A stretch of DNA of 20,541 nucleotides, taken from the NCBI GenBank assembly GCA_900545655.1, contig UQZY01000032.1, forward strand, positions 1-20,541, in the 5' to 3' direction. Each line of letters begins with the position of its first letter. The first letter of the stretch is position 1. The notes beneath the pieces were generated by a model. That model made no database searches. It had not been told where the DNA came from and worked only from the letters and a program-made list of their open reading frames with translations. The stretch is from an uncultured Oscillospiraceae bacterium. GTDB taxonomy: Bacteria; Bacillota; Clostridia; Oscillospirales; Acutalibacteraceae. A program made the translations under genes and the position numbers. Below, piece by piece: positions 7,732 to 16,332 of the stretch.

Positions 7732-9111
7732 ATGGATAACGTAAACATTGAAAGTATAAATCTGCCTTATAGCATGGAGGCCGAACAGGCGGTTCTCGGG
7801 TCGATTCTTATGGATCCGTCATGCCTTACTCTTGTCCAATCAAGAGGCTTTATAACCGAATATTTTTATCGCCCGGAGCATAAGGCTATTTTCAATGCAA
7901 TGATAAGAATTGACAGCCGCGGACAGCGTATTGATCCGCTTCTTGTTCTTGATACGCTAAAGGCGGAAAACGTCTTTGATGATGCTGCGGGAAAGACCTA
8001 CCTTTTTCAGCTTGCCGAGTCTGTTCCTACAACAGCCAATGTTGAGGCTTACGCAAGAATCGTAAAGGAAAAGTTTTTTGTTCGTTCGCTTATCAATATT
8101 TCCGGTGAAATTCTGCGAGATGCAACGGAATCCGACGTCAGTGCGGACATGCTCCTTGACAGTGCAGAACAGAAGATATATGACATTCGTCAGGGAAAAA
8201 ATACGGCTGAGGCTTCAAGACTTTCGGACATCCTGACCGATAAGGTATATGACAGGCTTCAGGCACTTAACTCCGATGATCCCGAAATAAAGGGTCAATA
8301 CATCGGCTTTACAACAGGATATAAAGATCTTGATAAGGTTATTTCAGGACTCAATAAATCCGACCTTATTATTGTCGGCGCGCGTCCTGCCATGGGTAAA
8401 ACCTCTTTTGCGTTGAACCTTGCCAGAAACGCTGCCGTTCTTGCCAAGAAGAAGGTTCTTTTCTTCTCTCTTGAAATGACAAAGGAGCAGCTGGCACAGC
8501 GTGTTATCTCAACGGAGGCGCGTATAAAGGGTATCAAAATGAGAAACGGAAATCTTGACGCAAATGACTGGCTTCGTCTGAACACTGCAACTGCCGCTCT
8601 CGCGGACTGTAACCTTTATTTTGATGATACAAGCAGCATCACCGTAAATGAAATGAAAGCTAAAATCAGAAGAATGAAAGACGTTGACTGCGTCATAATT
8701 GACTACCTTCAGCTCATGAAATCCGGCACGAGGGTTGAGTCGCGTGTGCAGGAGGTTTCGGAGATAACAAGAAACCTTAAGCTTATGGCAAAGGACCTTA
8801 ACATACCCGTTATTGTTCTTGCTCAGCTTGCACGTGGCACCGAGGCCAGAGGAAAGAGCCACAGACCGCAGCTTTCCGACCTTCGTGAATCGGGCTCAAT
8901 CGAGCAGGATGCCGACATCGTTCTCATGCTCTACCGTGAGGATTACTATTCCGACGGAAGTGAGGAACAGGAGATGGAAAAAGAAGTGGATAAGGTAGAT
9001 ATCATTGTTTCAAAGAACAGACACGGTCCGACGGAAACAGTCACACTTGGCTGGAACGGTGAATTCACGCTGTTCTCCGCAATAAGCAACAGAGAGGATC
9101 CGCTTCCATGA
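7732..9111 (+). CDS. dnaB: Replicative DNA helicase DnaB (B. subtilis DnaC type)
   Basis: This is the hexameric 5'-3' fork helicase. The product is 459 residues. The N-terminal domain starts with the conserved PYSMEAEQAVLGSIL (12-26). The RecA-like C-terminal domain has Walker A GARPAMGKT (216-224), Walker B VIIDYLQL around D324, and the DnaB motif QLSDLRESGSIEQDADIV. No intein is present. The ATG lies 1 base after the rplI stop, and the end overlaps tilS by 4 bases. It is a full-length, ordinary member of the family. Confidence 0.98.
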   Translation: MDNVNIESINLPYSMEAEQAVLGSILMDPSCLTLVQSRGFITEYFYRPEHKAIFNAMIRIDSRGQRIDPLLVLDTLKAENVFDDAAGKTYLFQLAESVPTTANVEAYARIVKEKFFVRSLINISGEILRDATESDVSADMLLDSAEQKIYDIRQGKNTAEASRLSDILTDKVYDRLQALNSDDPEIKGQYIGFTTGYKDLDKVISGLNKSDLIIVGARPAMGKTSFALNLARNAAVLAKKKVLFFSLEMTKEQLAQRVISTEARIKGIKMRNGNLDANDWLRLNTATAALADCNLYFDDTSSITVNEMKAKIRRMKDVDCVIIDYLQLMKSGTRVESRVQEVSEITRNLKLMAKDLNIPVIVLAQLARGTEARGKSHRPQLSDLRESGSIEQDADIVLMLYREDYYSDGSEEQEMEKEVDKVDIIVSKNRHGPTETVTLGWNGEFTLFSAISNREDPLP

Positions 9112-10499
9112 CAGGCTTTAAGGAAAAGGTAAAAAGCACTATAGAGCGTTATCAGATGTTACACCGCGGAGACACCGTAGTTGTCGGTATTTCCGGAGGC
9201 GCTGACTCTGTAGCGCTTTTTTCCGTTTTGAACGAGCTGAAGGATGATTTTTGCATCTCCTTGGCGGGGGCTCATGTTAACCACGGCTTGAGGGGCGCTG
9301 AGGCTCTGCGTGACGAGAAGTTTTCCGAAGCTCTCTGTAAGGATTCAGGCGCAGAATTTTATGTTCTTCATGCAGATGTCGCAGTTCTTGCAAAGGAGCA
9401 GGGCATTTCCTTTGAGACGTGCGGAAGACAGGTAAGATATGACTTCTTTGAACAGGTCTCATCCGAAATTATGAAAAAGAGTAAAGGCTCAGGTGTTACC
9501 ATTGCAACCGCACATAACGCCAACGATGTATCTGAAACGGTACTTTATAACCTTTCTCGCGGCTCGGGACTCAAGGGAGCAACTGGAATACCGCCGGTCA
9601 GGTATACGGAAAAAGAAAAAATAACGGTTGTAAGACCGATAATAGACTGTACAAGGGACGAAATACTCGGGTATCTCGAGGCCCTCGGTCGGGAACACAT
9701 GACTGACAGTACAAATCTTGATGATTCATATGCAAGGAATAAAATAAGGCTTCATGTTTTGCCGGAACTTTGCGGGATAAACAGCGGTGCTGTCTCAAAC
9801 ATTGCACGCTTTGCGGATTCCGTCAGAGAGGATGAGGAATTCCTGTTGTCCATTTCCGAAAAGCTTACGGAAAAATCACGAATTTCAAAAGGAAAATATT
9901 CCGTGAGTGCTTTTTCCGACGCAGAGCCACCGATTCTGAGAAGAGTGCTGTCGGAGATAATCTTTTCGGAAACCGGTGTTCATGCCGAAAAAACTCATTT
10001 GGAAGCCACTCTCAAGGCTGTAAAATCTGCCGACGAATGTATACAGAAACTTTGCTTCAAGATTCAGCTTCCGGGAGGTGACTATCTTGAAATAAAGGAT
10101 GGTCTTCTTACGGTTTATAAAGTTACCTTTGACGGAGGAGACGACGGTAAAGGTGAATTACCCGAAAAAAGGGAATACATTGTCGAAAAAATATCAATAG
10201 ATATGTATAAAAAAAGTGATATTCATCTATTGGAAAACATGCTTGACTGTGATAAAATGAATGGTAAACTTTTTTTCAGAAACAGGAAAAACGGAGATCA
10301 TTTCAGACCGTATCGCAGAAAGATAAACAAATCACTTAAGAGTCTTTTCAATGAGGCTCGTATTCCGGTCGAAGAAAGAGATCACCTGAGTATTCTCGAA
10401 TGCGACGGAGAAATCATATGGATTGAGGGCTTCGGTCCCGCCGCAGGTTATCAGGTTACAAAAGAAACGAAAGAGGTTTTGTATATACATGTTCAGTGA
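9108..10499 (+). CDS. tilS: tRNA(Ile)-lysidine synthase
   Basis: TilS uses ATP and lysine to convert C34 of the CAU-anticodon tRNA-Ile to lysidine, so that it reads AUA. The product is 463 residues. The N-type ATP pyrophosphatase (PP-loop) motif SGGADS is at 29-34 within VVVGISGGADSVAL. HVNHGLRG and the TAHNANDVSETVLYNLSRGSGLKG segment follow, as is typical of TilS. The C-terminal domain carries the GDHFRPYRR...KSLKSLFNEARIP block used for tRNA acceptor binding. It starts at ATG 9108, overlapping dnaB by 4 bases, and its end overlaps hpt by 11 bases. The tilS-hpt-ftsH order is the classical Firmicutes arrangement. Confidence 0.96.
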   Translation: MTGFKEKVKSTIERYQMLHRGDTVVVGISGGADSVALFSVLNELKDDFCISLAGAHVNHGLRGAEALRDEKFSEALCKDSGAEFYVLHADVAVLAKEQGISFETCGRQVRYDFFEQVSSEIMKKSKGSGVTIATAHNANDVSETVLYNLSRGSGLKGATGIPPVRYTEKEKITVVRPIIDCTRDEILGYLEALGREHMTDSTNLDDSYARNKIRLHVLPELCGINSGAVSNIARFADSVREDEEFLLSISEKLTEKSRISKGKYSVSAFSDAEPPILRRVLSEIIFSETGVHAEKTHLEATLKAVKSADECIQKLCFKIQLPGGDYLEIKDGLLTVYKVTFDGGDDGKGELPEKREYIVEKISIDMYKKSDIHLLENMLDCDKMNGKLFFRNRKNGDHFRPYRRKINKSLKSLFNEARIPVEERDHLSILECDGEIIWIEGFGPAAGYQVTKETKEVLYIHVQ

Positions 10500-11052
10500 A
10501 AACTTAAATGACGACGTTAAAGAAATTCTTCTCTCGGAAGAGGAAATAAAAACGATTACAAAGCGGCTCGGAGAGCAGATAAGCAAGGAATACGAAGGAA
10601 AAAATCTTCTCCTTGTAAGTGTTCTCAAGGGCTCTGTGGTATTTATGGCAGACCTTATGAGAGCCATAACGGTTCCGTGCTCCATTGACTTCATGGTTGT
10701 GTCAAGCTACGGCTCATCTACCGAGAGCTCCGGTATAGTAAAGATAATAAAGGACCTCGACATGAACCTTAACGGACTTGACCTTCTCATTGTAGAGGAT
10801 ATCCTTGATACCGGAAGAACGCTTTCGTCACTTATCGACATCCTCAAGATGAGAAAGCCGAATTCCGTTAAGATTTGTACGTTCCTTGACAAGCCGGAGC
10901 GCAGGCTTGCTCCGATAGAGGCGGATTATGTGGGCGCACGTGTCCCCGACGAATTTGTTGTAGGCTATGGGCTTGATTACAATGAGCGTTACAGAAACCT
11001 TCCGTATGTCGGCATTTTAAAGCCGTCGGTATATTCAGACCTTTTGACCTGA
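10489..11052 (+). CDS. hpt: Hypoxanthine phosphoribosyltransferase
   Basis: The enzyme converts hypoxanthine (and usually guanine) plus PRPP to IMP/GMP in purine salvage. The product is 187 residues, near the usual 175-185. The PRPP-binding motif VEDILDTGRTL is at 102-112 (D104, D107). LVSVLKGSVVFMADL and the flexible-loop region VSSYGSSTESSG, both typical of HPRT, come before it. The start chosen is ATG 10489 (MFSENL), because the frame further upstream lies inside tilS and reads as non-conserved sequence. AGAGG at 10472-10476 is the likely ribosome site. The 11-base overlap with tilS implies coupling. In B. subtilis HprT and TilS cooperate to activate ftsH; whether that holds here is inference. 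Confidence 0.95.
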   Translation: MFSENLNDDVKEILLSEEEIKTITKRLGEQISKEYEGKNLLLVSVLKGSVVFMADLMRAITVPCSIDFMVVSSYGSSTESSGIVKIIKDLDMNLNGLDLLIVEDILDTGRTLSSLIDILKMRKPNSVKICTFLDKPERRLAPIEADYVGARVPDEFVVGYGLDYNERYRNLPYVGILKPSVYSDLLT

Positions 11053-11107
11053 ACTTAAGACGGGCTTAAACAGTTTTAACCAAATATTCAAAGTCTAATT
11101 CATAAAA

Positions 11108-11136
11108 TTTACAAATTACCGTATTTTTTATCATAC
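11108..11136 (+). promoter_or_regulatory. Possible promoter of ftsH
   Basis: In the 137-base AT-rich gap after hpt, TTTACA (11108-11113) and TCATAC (11131-11136) are 17 bases apart. The match is moderate. No intrinsic terminator is visible after hpt, so ftsH may also receive read-through from the upstream block. Confidence 0.3.
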
Positions 11137-11189
11137 TTTCCAAGTATATTTTCTATGTGAAAAATCCGTAAGAGAAAGGGGAATCCTTT

Positions 11190-14120
11190 TTGGACAACAA
11201 AAATATGACACCGGGTCCTGTGGAACCTCAAAAACCAAACAGAATTATACCAAGCCTTATTTCATTGGCTATGGTTGTTCTTATGGTTCTTCTTATCTGG
11301 CAGGCTTTAAAAGTTGAGCCGAATAAGATTGATGACGGTTACTATCAGATTATTTCTTATTTTGATGAGGGTAAAGTCACGGAGTATGACCTTAACCTGT
11401 CAAACAGAAAGCTTACCTATGTTTTAAAGGGTGAGAAGGAAAAGAAATCATACACGGTACCGAGCGCAGATCTTTTTGTGGCTGACGTCCATGACCAGGT
11501 GAGAGAGTACAACAAAGAACATCCTGATGCTCCGATAAAGATGAATTACGAATCCGGAACGTCCGGATACTGGCTTACACAGCTGTTGCCGATGGCCGGA
11601 TTTACGATCCTTATGGCAGTAATGCTGTATATGGTTGTCAAGAAGATAGGTGCCGGTATGCTTGATGATACCAAGCGCTCTATGGCTTTTGGTAAAGCAC
11701 GCCTTAAAACCGGACAGGATGCTCAAAAGACAACCTTTGATGACGTTGCAGGACTTGATGAGGAAAAAGAAGACCTTGAGGAGGTTGTTGAATTTCTTCG
11801 TGATCCGCAGCGTTACAGCGAGCTCGGCGCTCGCATACCAAAGGGTGTCATCCTCGTGGGACCTCCCGGTACGGGTAAAACATTGCTTGCACGTGCCGTT
11901 GCGGGAGAGGCCAATGCAACCTTCCTTTCCATTTCAGGTTCAGACTTTGTCGAGATGTACGTCGGTGTCGGTGCATCTCGTGTAAGGGACTTGTTTGATA
12001 CAGCAAAGAAAAATACACCGTCAATCATCTTTATAGATGAGATTGACGCAGTAGGACGTCACAGAGGCGCTGGTATGGGCGGCGGTCACGATGAACGCGA
12101 GCAGACCCTGAACCAGCTCCTGGTTGAGATGGACGGCTTCGGTGAAAATGTAGGTGTTATCGTTATGGCAGCTACAAACCGTCCGGATATACTTGACCCG
12201 GCACTTCTCCGTCCGGGACGTTTTGACAGACAGATAACGGTTAATTATCCGGACGTCAAGGGACGCGAGGCTATTCTTAAGGTTCATGCAAGAAATAAGC
12301 CTATTGCTCCGGACGTAAGTCTCAGTGAAATTGCAAGAGCCACCAGTGGCTTCACGGGCGCAGACCTTGAAAACCTCCTTAACGAAGCAGCTCTTCTTGC
12401 GGCAAGACGCCATAAGAGAGCCCTCACCAAAAAGGAAATAGAAGAAGCTACCGTTAAGGTTATTGTCGGTACTGAGAAAAAGTCGAAGATTATAACCGAT
12501 GACGAGAAAAGACTTACTGCTTATCATGAAGCAGGTCATGCCGTTACAAACTTTTATCTTGAAATGGTTGACCCCGTTCACCAGATTTCCATCATTCCGC
12601 GCGGTATGGCAGGCGGCTATACCATGTCGCTTCCGAAAGAGGACAAGAGCTCATATGTTTCCAAGAAGCAGATGCTTGACCAGCTTGTAACTCTTTTGGG
12701 TGGACGTGTTGCAGAAGCAATAATTCTCGGAGACATCTCTACCGGTGCTTCAAATGATATCGAAAGAGCAACCAATATTGCCCGTTCGATGATTACAAAG
12801 TACGGAATGAGCAGTAAGCTCGGACCCATAACATACGGTGATGACAATGATGAGGTATTCCTCGGAAAGAATTACAGTCATGTAAGAAACTATTCTGAAG
12901 AAACAGCATCCATCATTGACAAGGAAATTGAAAATCTCATCACAGATGCTTATGAGAGAGCGGATGAAATCCTGAGACTTCATATCGATAAGCTTCATAT
13001 GCTTGCAAAGTTCCTTATGAAGTATGAAAAGATTGACGGAGATACCTTCCAGACTCTTATGTCGAGTGAAGACTTTGATATCGAAAATTATAACCGACAG
13101 GGCTCAAAGAATGAGCCTGTTTCGGAAGAGAGTCAAAGCACAAATACGGAAACTCCCGAGGACTCTCAGACACCGGATGCTGAAAAAACTTCAGCTGATG
13201 AAGAAGCAGACGGTGAGGAGACATCTGAAAATAAAGTTGAGGACGTTCAGACAGCCGACGCCGAGGATGTTTCTACTTATGAAGAGGCAGACGGTGATGA
13301 AGCATCTGAGGATAAAGCCGAGGGCGTTCAGGCACCTGATGCTGAAGATGCTTCGGCTGAAGAAGGAACAGACGGTGAGAAAGCACCTGAAGATGAGGAC
13401 GAAGATGCTAAGACTCCTGCGGTTGAAATTGATGACAGTTCCATTGGAGAAGAGAACTTCGACGACATAATTGATACTCTTAATACCGAAAACAAAGAGG
13501 TTGTGCTTTCGGAGGCAGAGCTTGAACTGAAGAGAGAGCTTGACAGACAAAACGGTCTTATTTCCGCGGAAGACGAATATGCTCAGGCGGAGCTTTCTCC
13601 GGACGCCATTTCGGAAGCGGATATTTCTGACTATCTTGAAGATGAAAAGTCTGAAAAGGATGCCGAGGATACAGATAACGAACCCAGGGTTGAGGGCCTT
13701 TCAGGAAGCGGAGCTTCAATCAGTGAAGAAACCTCCGAGGATTCCGTACTTCCCGGTATGACGGAGGACGAAGAGTTTAAAGAGGAAATTGAAAAATTCA
13801 ACAATGATCCCATGGATATCGGCGGATTTATCAATAATATGACTCCTTCGTATACCGATGAAGAGCGTGCTGCCGTGGAAAAGGTTCTCGGAAAGAGAGG
13901 CGGCAACAAGAAAGCACCCGAAAAGGAAACAGTCGAGGAAGATTCTTCTGAGGCACCGGATGAGGTTTCGGAGGACTTCAATTACGCATCTGCAAAGAAG
14001 AAGGGCAGCTTCACCGAAAATGATGAGATTTACGCCCTGTATGAGCTTCTCAAAGCCACACGTGACTTCAATGAAGATGATGACAGCGACGACTGGAAAA
14101 AGAAAATGAAGGATGATTAA
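11190..14120 (+). CDS. ftsH: ATP-dependent zinc metalloprotease FtsH with a long acidic C-terminal tail
   Basis: FtsH is a hexameric membrane AAA+ protease for quality control of membrane and regulatory proteins. The product is 976 residues, against 600-700 usually. Two membrane helices (about 20-42 and 129-153) flank an extracytoplasmic domain. The AAA module has Walker A GPPGTGKT (224-231), Walker B IIFIDEIDAVG and the second region of homology ATNRPDILDPALLRPGRFDRQ-like block. The protease has the zinc motif HEAGH (446-450) and GDISTGASND. The core ends near residue 627. The remaining ~350 residues are Glu/Asp/Ser/Thr-rich, with three tandem 27-residue repeats, and end in a charged DDWKKKMKDD. 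The start is TTG 11190, 8 bases after AAAGGGG; the next in-frame ATG (11205) is poorly spaced. A terminator follows immediately. Confidence 0.96.
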   Translation: MDNKNMTPGPVEPQKPNRIIPSLISLAMVVLMVLLIWQALKVEPNKIDDGYYQIISYFDEGKVTEYDLNLSNRKLTYVLKGEKEKKSYTVPSADLFVADVHDQVREYNKEHPDAPIKMNYESGTSGYWLTQLLPMAGFTILMAVMLYMVVKKIGAGMLDDTKRSMAFGKARLKTGQDAQKTTFDDVAGLDEEKEDLEEVVEFLRDPQRYSELGARIPKGVILVGPPGTGKTLLARAVAGEANATFLSISGSDFVEMYVGVGASRVRDLFDTAKKNTPSIIFIDEIDAVGRHRGAGMGGGHDEREQTLNQLLVEMDGFGENVGVIVMAATNRPDILDPALLRPGRFDRQITVNYPDVKGREAILKVHARNKPIAPDVSLSEIARATSGFTGADLENLLNEAALLAARRHKRALTKKEIEEATVKVIVGTEKKSKIITDDEKRLTAYHEAGHAVTNFYLEMVDPVHQISIIPRGMAGGYTMSLPKEDKSSYVSKKQMLDQLVTLLGGRVAEAIILGDISTGASNDIERATNIARSMITKYGMSSKLGPITYGDDNDEVFLGKNYSHVRNYSEETASIIDKEIENLITDAYERADEILRLHIDKLHMLAKFLMKYEKIDGDTFQTLMSSEDFDIENYNRQGSKNEPVSEESQSTNTETPEDSQTPDAEKTSADEEADGEETSENKVEDVQTADAEDVSTYEEADGDEASEDKAEGVQAPDAEDASAEEGTDGEKAPEDEDEDAKTPAVEIDDSSIGEENFDDIIDTLNTENKEVVLSEAELELKRELDRQNGLISAEDEYAQAELSPDAISEADISDYLEDEKSEKDAEDTDNEPRVEGLSGSGASISEETSEDSVLPGMTEDEEFKEEIEKFNNDPMDIGGFINNMTPSYTDEERAAVEKVLGKRGGNKKAPEKETVEEDSSEAPDEVSEDFNYASAKKKGSFTENDEIYALYELLKATRDFNEDDDSDDWKKKMKDD
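13188..13430 (+). repeat. Three tandem 81-bp repeats in the ftsH tail
   Basis: Units run 13188-13268, 13269-13349 and 13350-13430, encoding FtsH residues 667-747. Each encodes 27 residues on the pattern (T/V/A)S-x-x-E-E/G-x-D-G-E/D-x-x-x-E-(N/D)-x-x-E-x-(V/A)-(Q/K)-x-(A/P)-(D/A)-(A/V)-E. A fourth partial copy (QTPDAEK) precedes the first. Copies 1 and 2 are the most alike, and copy 3 is more diverged. Confidence 0.85.
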
Positions 14121-14128
14121 ATCCGATG

Positions 14129-14158
14129 AAAGAGCTCACCGCAAGGCTGAGCTCTTTT
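14129..14158 (+). terminator. Intrinsic terminator of ftsH
   Basis: A 10-bp stem, AAAGAGCTCA (14129-14138) with TGAGCTCTTT (14148-14157), has a 9-base loop containing CCGCAAGG and ends in TTTT before GAATTTT. It begins 8 bases after the ftsH stop. Confidence 0.85.
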
Positions 14159-14210
14159 GAATTTTCGACGTTTTTTCCGCTTGACCGAGGATACGCGGTT
14201 TTAAGCTGCT

Positions 14211-14240
14211 TTTGTGCTGCAAATGTGCTTTATTTGTGCT
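14211..14240 (+). repeat. Three 8-bp direct repeats at exact 11-bp spacing upstream of the parE promoter
   Basis: TTTGTGCT (14211-14218), AATGTGCT (14222-14229) and TTTGTGCT (14233-14240) start 11 bases apart, about one helical turn, and end 6 bases before the -35 box. They may be a binding array for an activator or for architectural proteins; the function is unknown. Confidence 0.5.
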
Positions 14241-14246
14241 ATTTGC

Positions 14247-14276
14247 TTGACGTAACCACAAAATATGGTGTAGAAT
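14247..14276 (+). promoter_or_regulatory. Sigma-A promoter of parE-parC
   Basis: TTGACG (14247-14252) and TAGAAT (14271-14276) are 18 bases apart. Transcription would start near 14283, giving a leader of about 50 nt. The upstream ftsH terminator makes this the main promoter for the topoisomerase pair. Confidence 0.7.
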
Positions 14277-14297
14277 ACTTATTTGTATAAATATGTT

Positions 14298-14315
14298 TGT
14301 GCGCATTTTCGCACA
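14298..14315 (+). promoter_or_regulatory. Inverted repeat in the parE leader
   Basis: TGTGCG (14298-14303) and CGCACA (14310-14315) flank a 6-base CATTTT loop, 7 bases before the GGAGGA ribosome site. It could be an mRNA hairpin near the ribosome site or a DNA operator just downstream of the start of transcription. Confidence 0.45.
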
Positions 14316-14332
14316 TACCTTTGGAGGAAGAA

Positions 14333-16318
14333 ATGGCAGTAAAAAAATCTGATTACGGAAATGAGGATATAAGCCAGCTTAAGGGCGCCGATCGTGTCAG
14401 AAAGCGTCCCGCCGTAATTTTCGGCTCCGACGGAATAGACGGTTGTGAACACTCGTTTTTTGAGATACTTTCCAACTCAATCGACGAGGCCAGAGAGGGA
14501 TATGGTGACAAGATAATTGTCACCCGCTTTCTTGACAAATCTATTGAGGTACAGGACTTCGGCCGCGGTATTCCCATGGACTATAACGAAAAGGAGCAGG
14601 AGTACAACTGGAAGCTTGTTTTCTGTGAGATGTACGCCGGCGGAAAATATAACACAAATGCAGCTGATGCCAATTACGGATTCTCTTTGGGCCTTAACGG
14701 TTTGGGTCTTTGCGCAACTCAGTATACCTCTGAGTATATGGATGCGGAGATAAAAAGAGATGGCTTTAAATACTCTATGCATTTTGAGAAGGGCGAGCCC
14801 GAAAGTGAACTTCAAAAAGAGCCGTACACCAGGAAAGACACCGGCTCGAGGATTTCATGGAAGCCCGATCTCGACGTTTTTACCGACATAGATATCAGTC
14901 TTGAGTATTTTCAGGATACCATGAAAAGACAGGCTATTGTAAACAGCGGTGTGACGTTTATTTTAAAAGACCAGGTAAGCGGCAATTCGTTTGATACTTA
15001 TGAGTATTATTATAAAGACGGAATAGTTGATTATATCAAGGAAATTGCGGGAGATGAAACTCTTACACAGACACAGTTCTGGACTACCGAGCGTTTCGGC
15101 AGAGATCGTGCGGATAAGGAAGAGTATAAGGTTAAAATCTCTGCTGCCGTTGCTTTTTCAAACAAGCATCAGATAAAGGAATACTATCATAACTCCTCCT
15201 GGCTTGAGCATGGCGGTGCACCGGACAAGGCTGTTCAGACGGCGTTTGTTCATCAGATTGATAAGTATCTCAAGGATAATAATATGTATAAAAAGGCGGA
15301 TCCGAAGATAAAATTTCAGGATATTGAGGACTGCCTCATGATTGTCATTTCCTCATTTTCTACTCTTACCTCCTATGAAAACCAGACGAAAAAATCCATC
15401 ACCAATAAATTCATACAGGAAGCAATGACGGATTTTTTCAAGCATTCGCTTGAGATCTACTTTATCGAAAACAAAATAGACGCGGACAAGATATGCAATC
15501 AGGTCCTTATAAACATGCGCTCACGTGTTCATGCCGAATCAACGCGTGTAAATATGAAAAAATCTCTCACGGCAAATGTAGACATGTCAAACAGAGTTCA
15601 GAAGTTTGTCGATTGCCGAACAAAGGATGTTTCGCGCAGAGAGGTGTTTATTGTTGAGGGTGATTCTGCTCTCGGCTCATGTAAACAGGCAAGGGACTCC
15701 GAGTTCCAGGCCGTTATTCCCGTAAGAGGTAAGATACTCAACTGCCTGAAGGCAGATTATAACAGAATTTTCAAAAGTGAAATAATCACAGACCTTATAA
15801 AAGTGCTTGGCTGCGGTGTCGAGGTACAGACAAAGGCAAAGGATGTAAACGCATTCAATATCGACAATCTACGCTGGGATAAGGTTATCATCTGTACAGA
15901 TGCCGACGTTGACGGATACCAGATACGCACGCTTATTCTTACTATGATTTACAGGCTTATGCCGTCTCTTATTACTGCCGGAAAGGTGTATATCGCCGAG
16001 TCTCCGCTTTATGAAATAAGCTGTAAGGATGAGGTGTGGTTTGCTTATACCGAGGTTGAAAAAACTCATGCACTTACCGAAATCGGCGACAAGAAGTACA
16101 CCATTCAGCGCTCAAAGGGTCTCGGTGAAAACGATGCTGACATGATGTGGCTTACCACAATGAATCCAAAGACCAGACGTCTTATAAAAATAAGTCCGTC
16201 GGATGCCGAAAAAACGGCTGAGACATTTGACCTGCTTCTCGGAGATAACCTTGCGGGACGTAAAGAACATATTGCCGAGGACGGACATCTCTATCTTGAT
16301 ATGACAGATCTTTCGTAA
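14333..16318 (+). CDS. parE: Divergent type IIA DNA topoisomerase subunit B (topoisomerase IV ParE-like)
   Basis: This is the ATPase/TOPRIM subunit of a type IIA topoisomerase that passes one duplex through another. The product is 661 residues. GHKL ATPase features are NSIDEA (48-53, catalytic E52) and DFGRGIP. The ATP lid is unusual, with GLNGLG where GyrB/ParE have GGLHGVG. The QTK loop is ENQTKKS. TOPRIM metal residues are EGDSA (E442) and DADVDG (D523, D525, D527), and the C-terminus has SKGLGENDADMMW. The start is ATG 14333 with GGAGGA at 14323-14328; an in-frame TTG at 14297 overlaps the leader hairpin and has no ribosome site. parC follows after 14 bases with a strong site. Lack of a GyrA box in the partner favours topoisomerase IV over gyrase, but biochemical type cannot be proved from sequence. 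Confidence 0.92.
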   Translation: MAVKKSDYGNEDISQLKGADRVRKRPAVIFGSDGIDGCEHSFFEILSNSIDEAREGYGDKIIVTRFLDKSIEVQDFGRGIPMDYNEKEQEYNWKLVFCEMYAGGKYNTNAADANYGFSLGLNGLGLCATQYTSEYMDAEIKRDGFKYSMHFEKGEPESELQKEPYTRKDTGSRISWKPDLDVFTDIDISLEYFQDTMKRQAIVNSGVTFILKDQVSGNSFDTYEYYYKDGIVDYIKEIAGDETLTQTQFWTTERFGRDRADKEEYKVKISAAVAFSNKHQIKEYYHNSSWLEHGGAPDKAVQTAFVHQIDKYLKDNNMYKKADPKIKFQDIEDCLMIVISSFSTLTSYENQTKKSITNKFIQEAMTDFFKHSLEIYFIENKIDADKICNQVLINMRSRVHAESTRVNMKKSLTANVDMSNRVQKFVDCRTKDVSRREVFIVEGDSALGSCKQARDSEFQAVIPVRGKILNCLKADYNRIFKSEIITDLIKVLGCGVEVQTKAKDVNAFNIDNLRWDKVIICTDADVDGYQIRTLILTMIYRLMPSLITAGKVYIAESPLYEISCKDEVWFAYTEVEKTHALTEIGDKKYTIQRSKGLGENDADMMWLTTMNPKTRRLIKISPSDAEKTAETFDLLLGDNLAGRKEHIAEDGHLYLDMTDLS

Positions 16319-16332
16319 AGGAGGGGGAGACT

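Noticed and set aside
10423..10488. 22-residue N-terminal extension of Hpt from an upstream ATG
   Set aside because: The sequence is a shadow of the conserved TilS C-terminus and is not typical of HPRT; ATG 10489 gives the normal length.
11055..11069. Possible terminator hairpin TTAAG/CTTAA after hpt
   Set aside because: Only 5 A/T-rich base pairs with no T-run; too weak to end transcription.
13191..13550. 119-residue minus-strand frame opposite the ftsH repeats
   Set aside because: Its repetitive Phe/Ser/Cys-rich sequence is the complement of the acidic FtsH repeats, with no start signals.
14297..14332. N-terminal extension of ParE from TTG 14297
   Set aside because: It would start inside the leader inverted repeat and lacks a ribosome site, whereas ATG 14333 has GGAGGA at good spacing.
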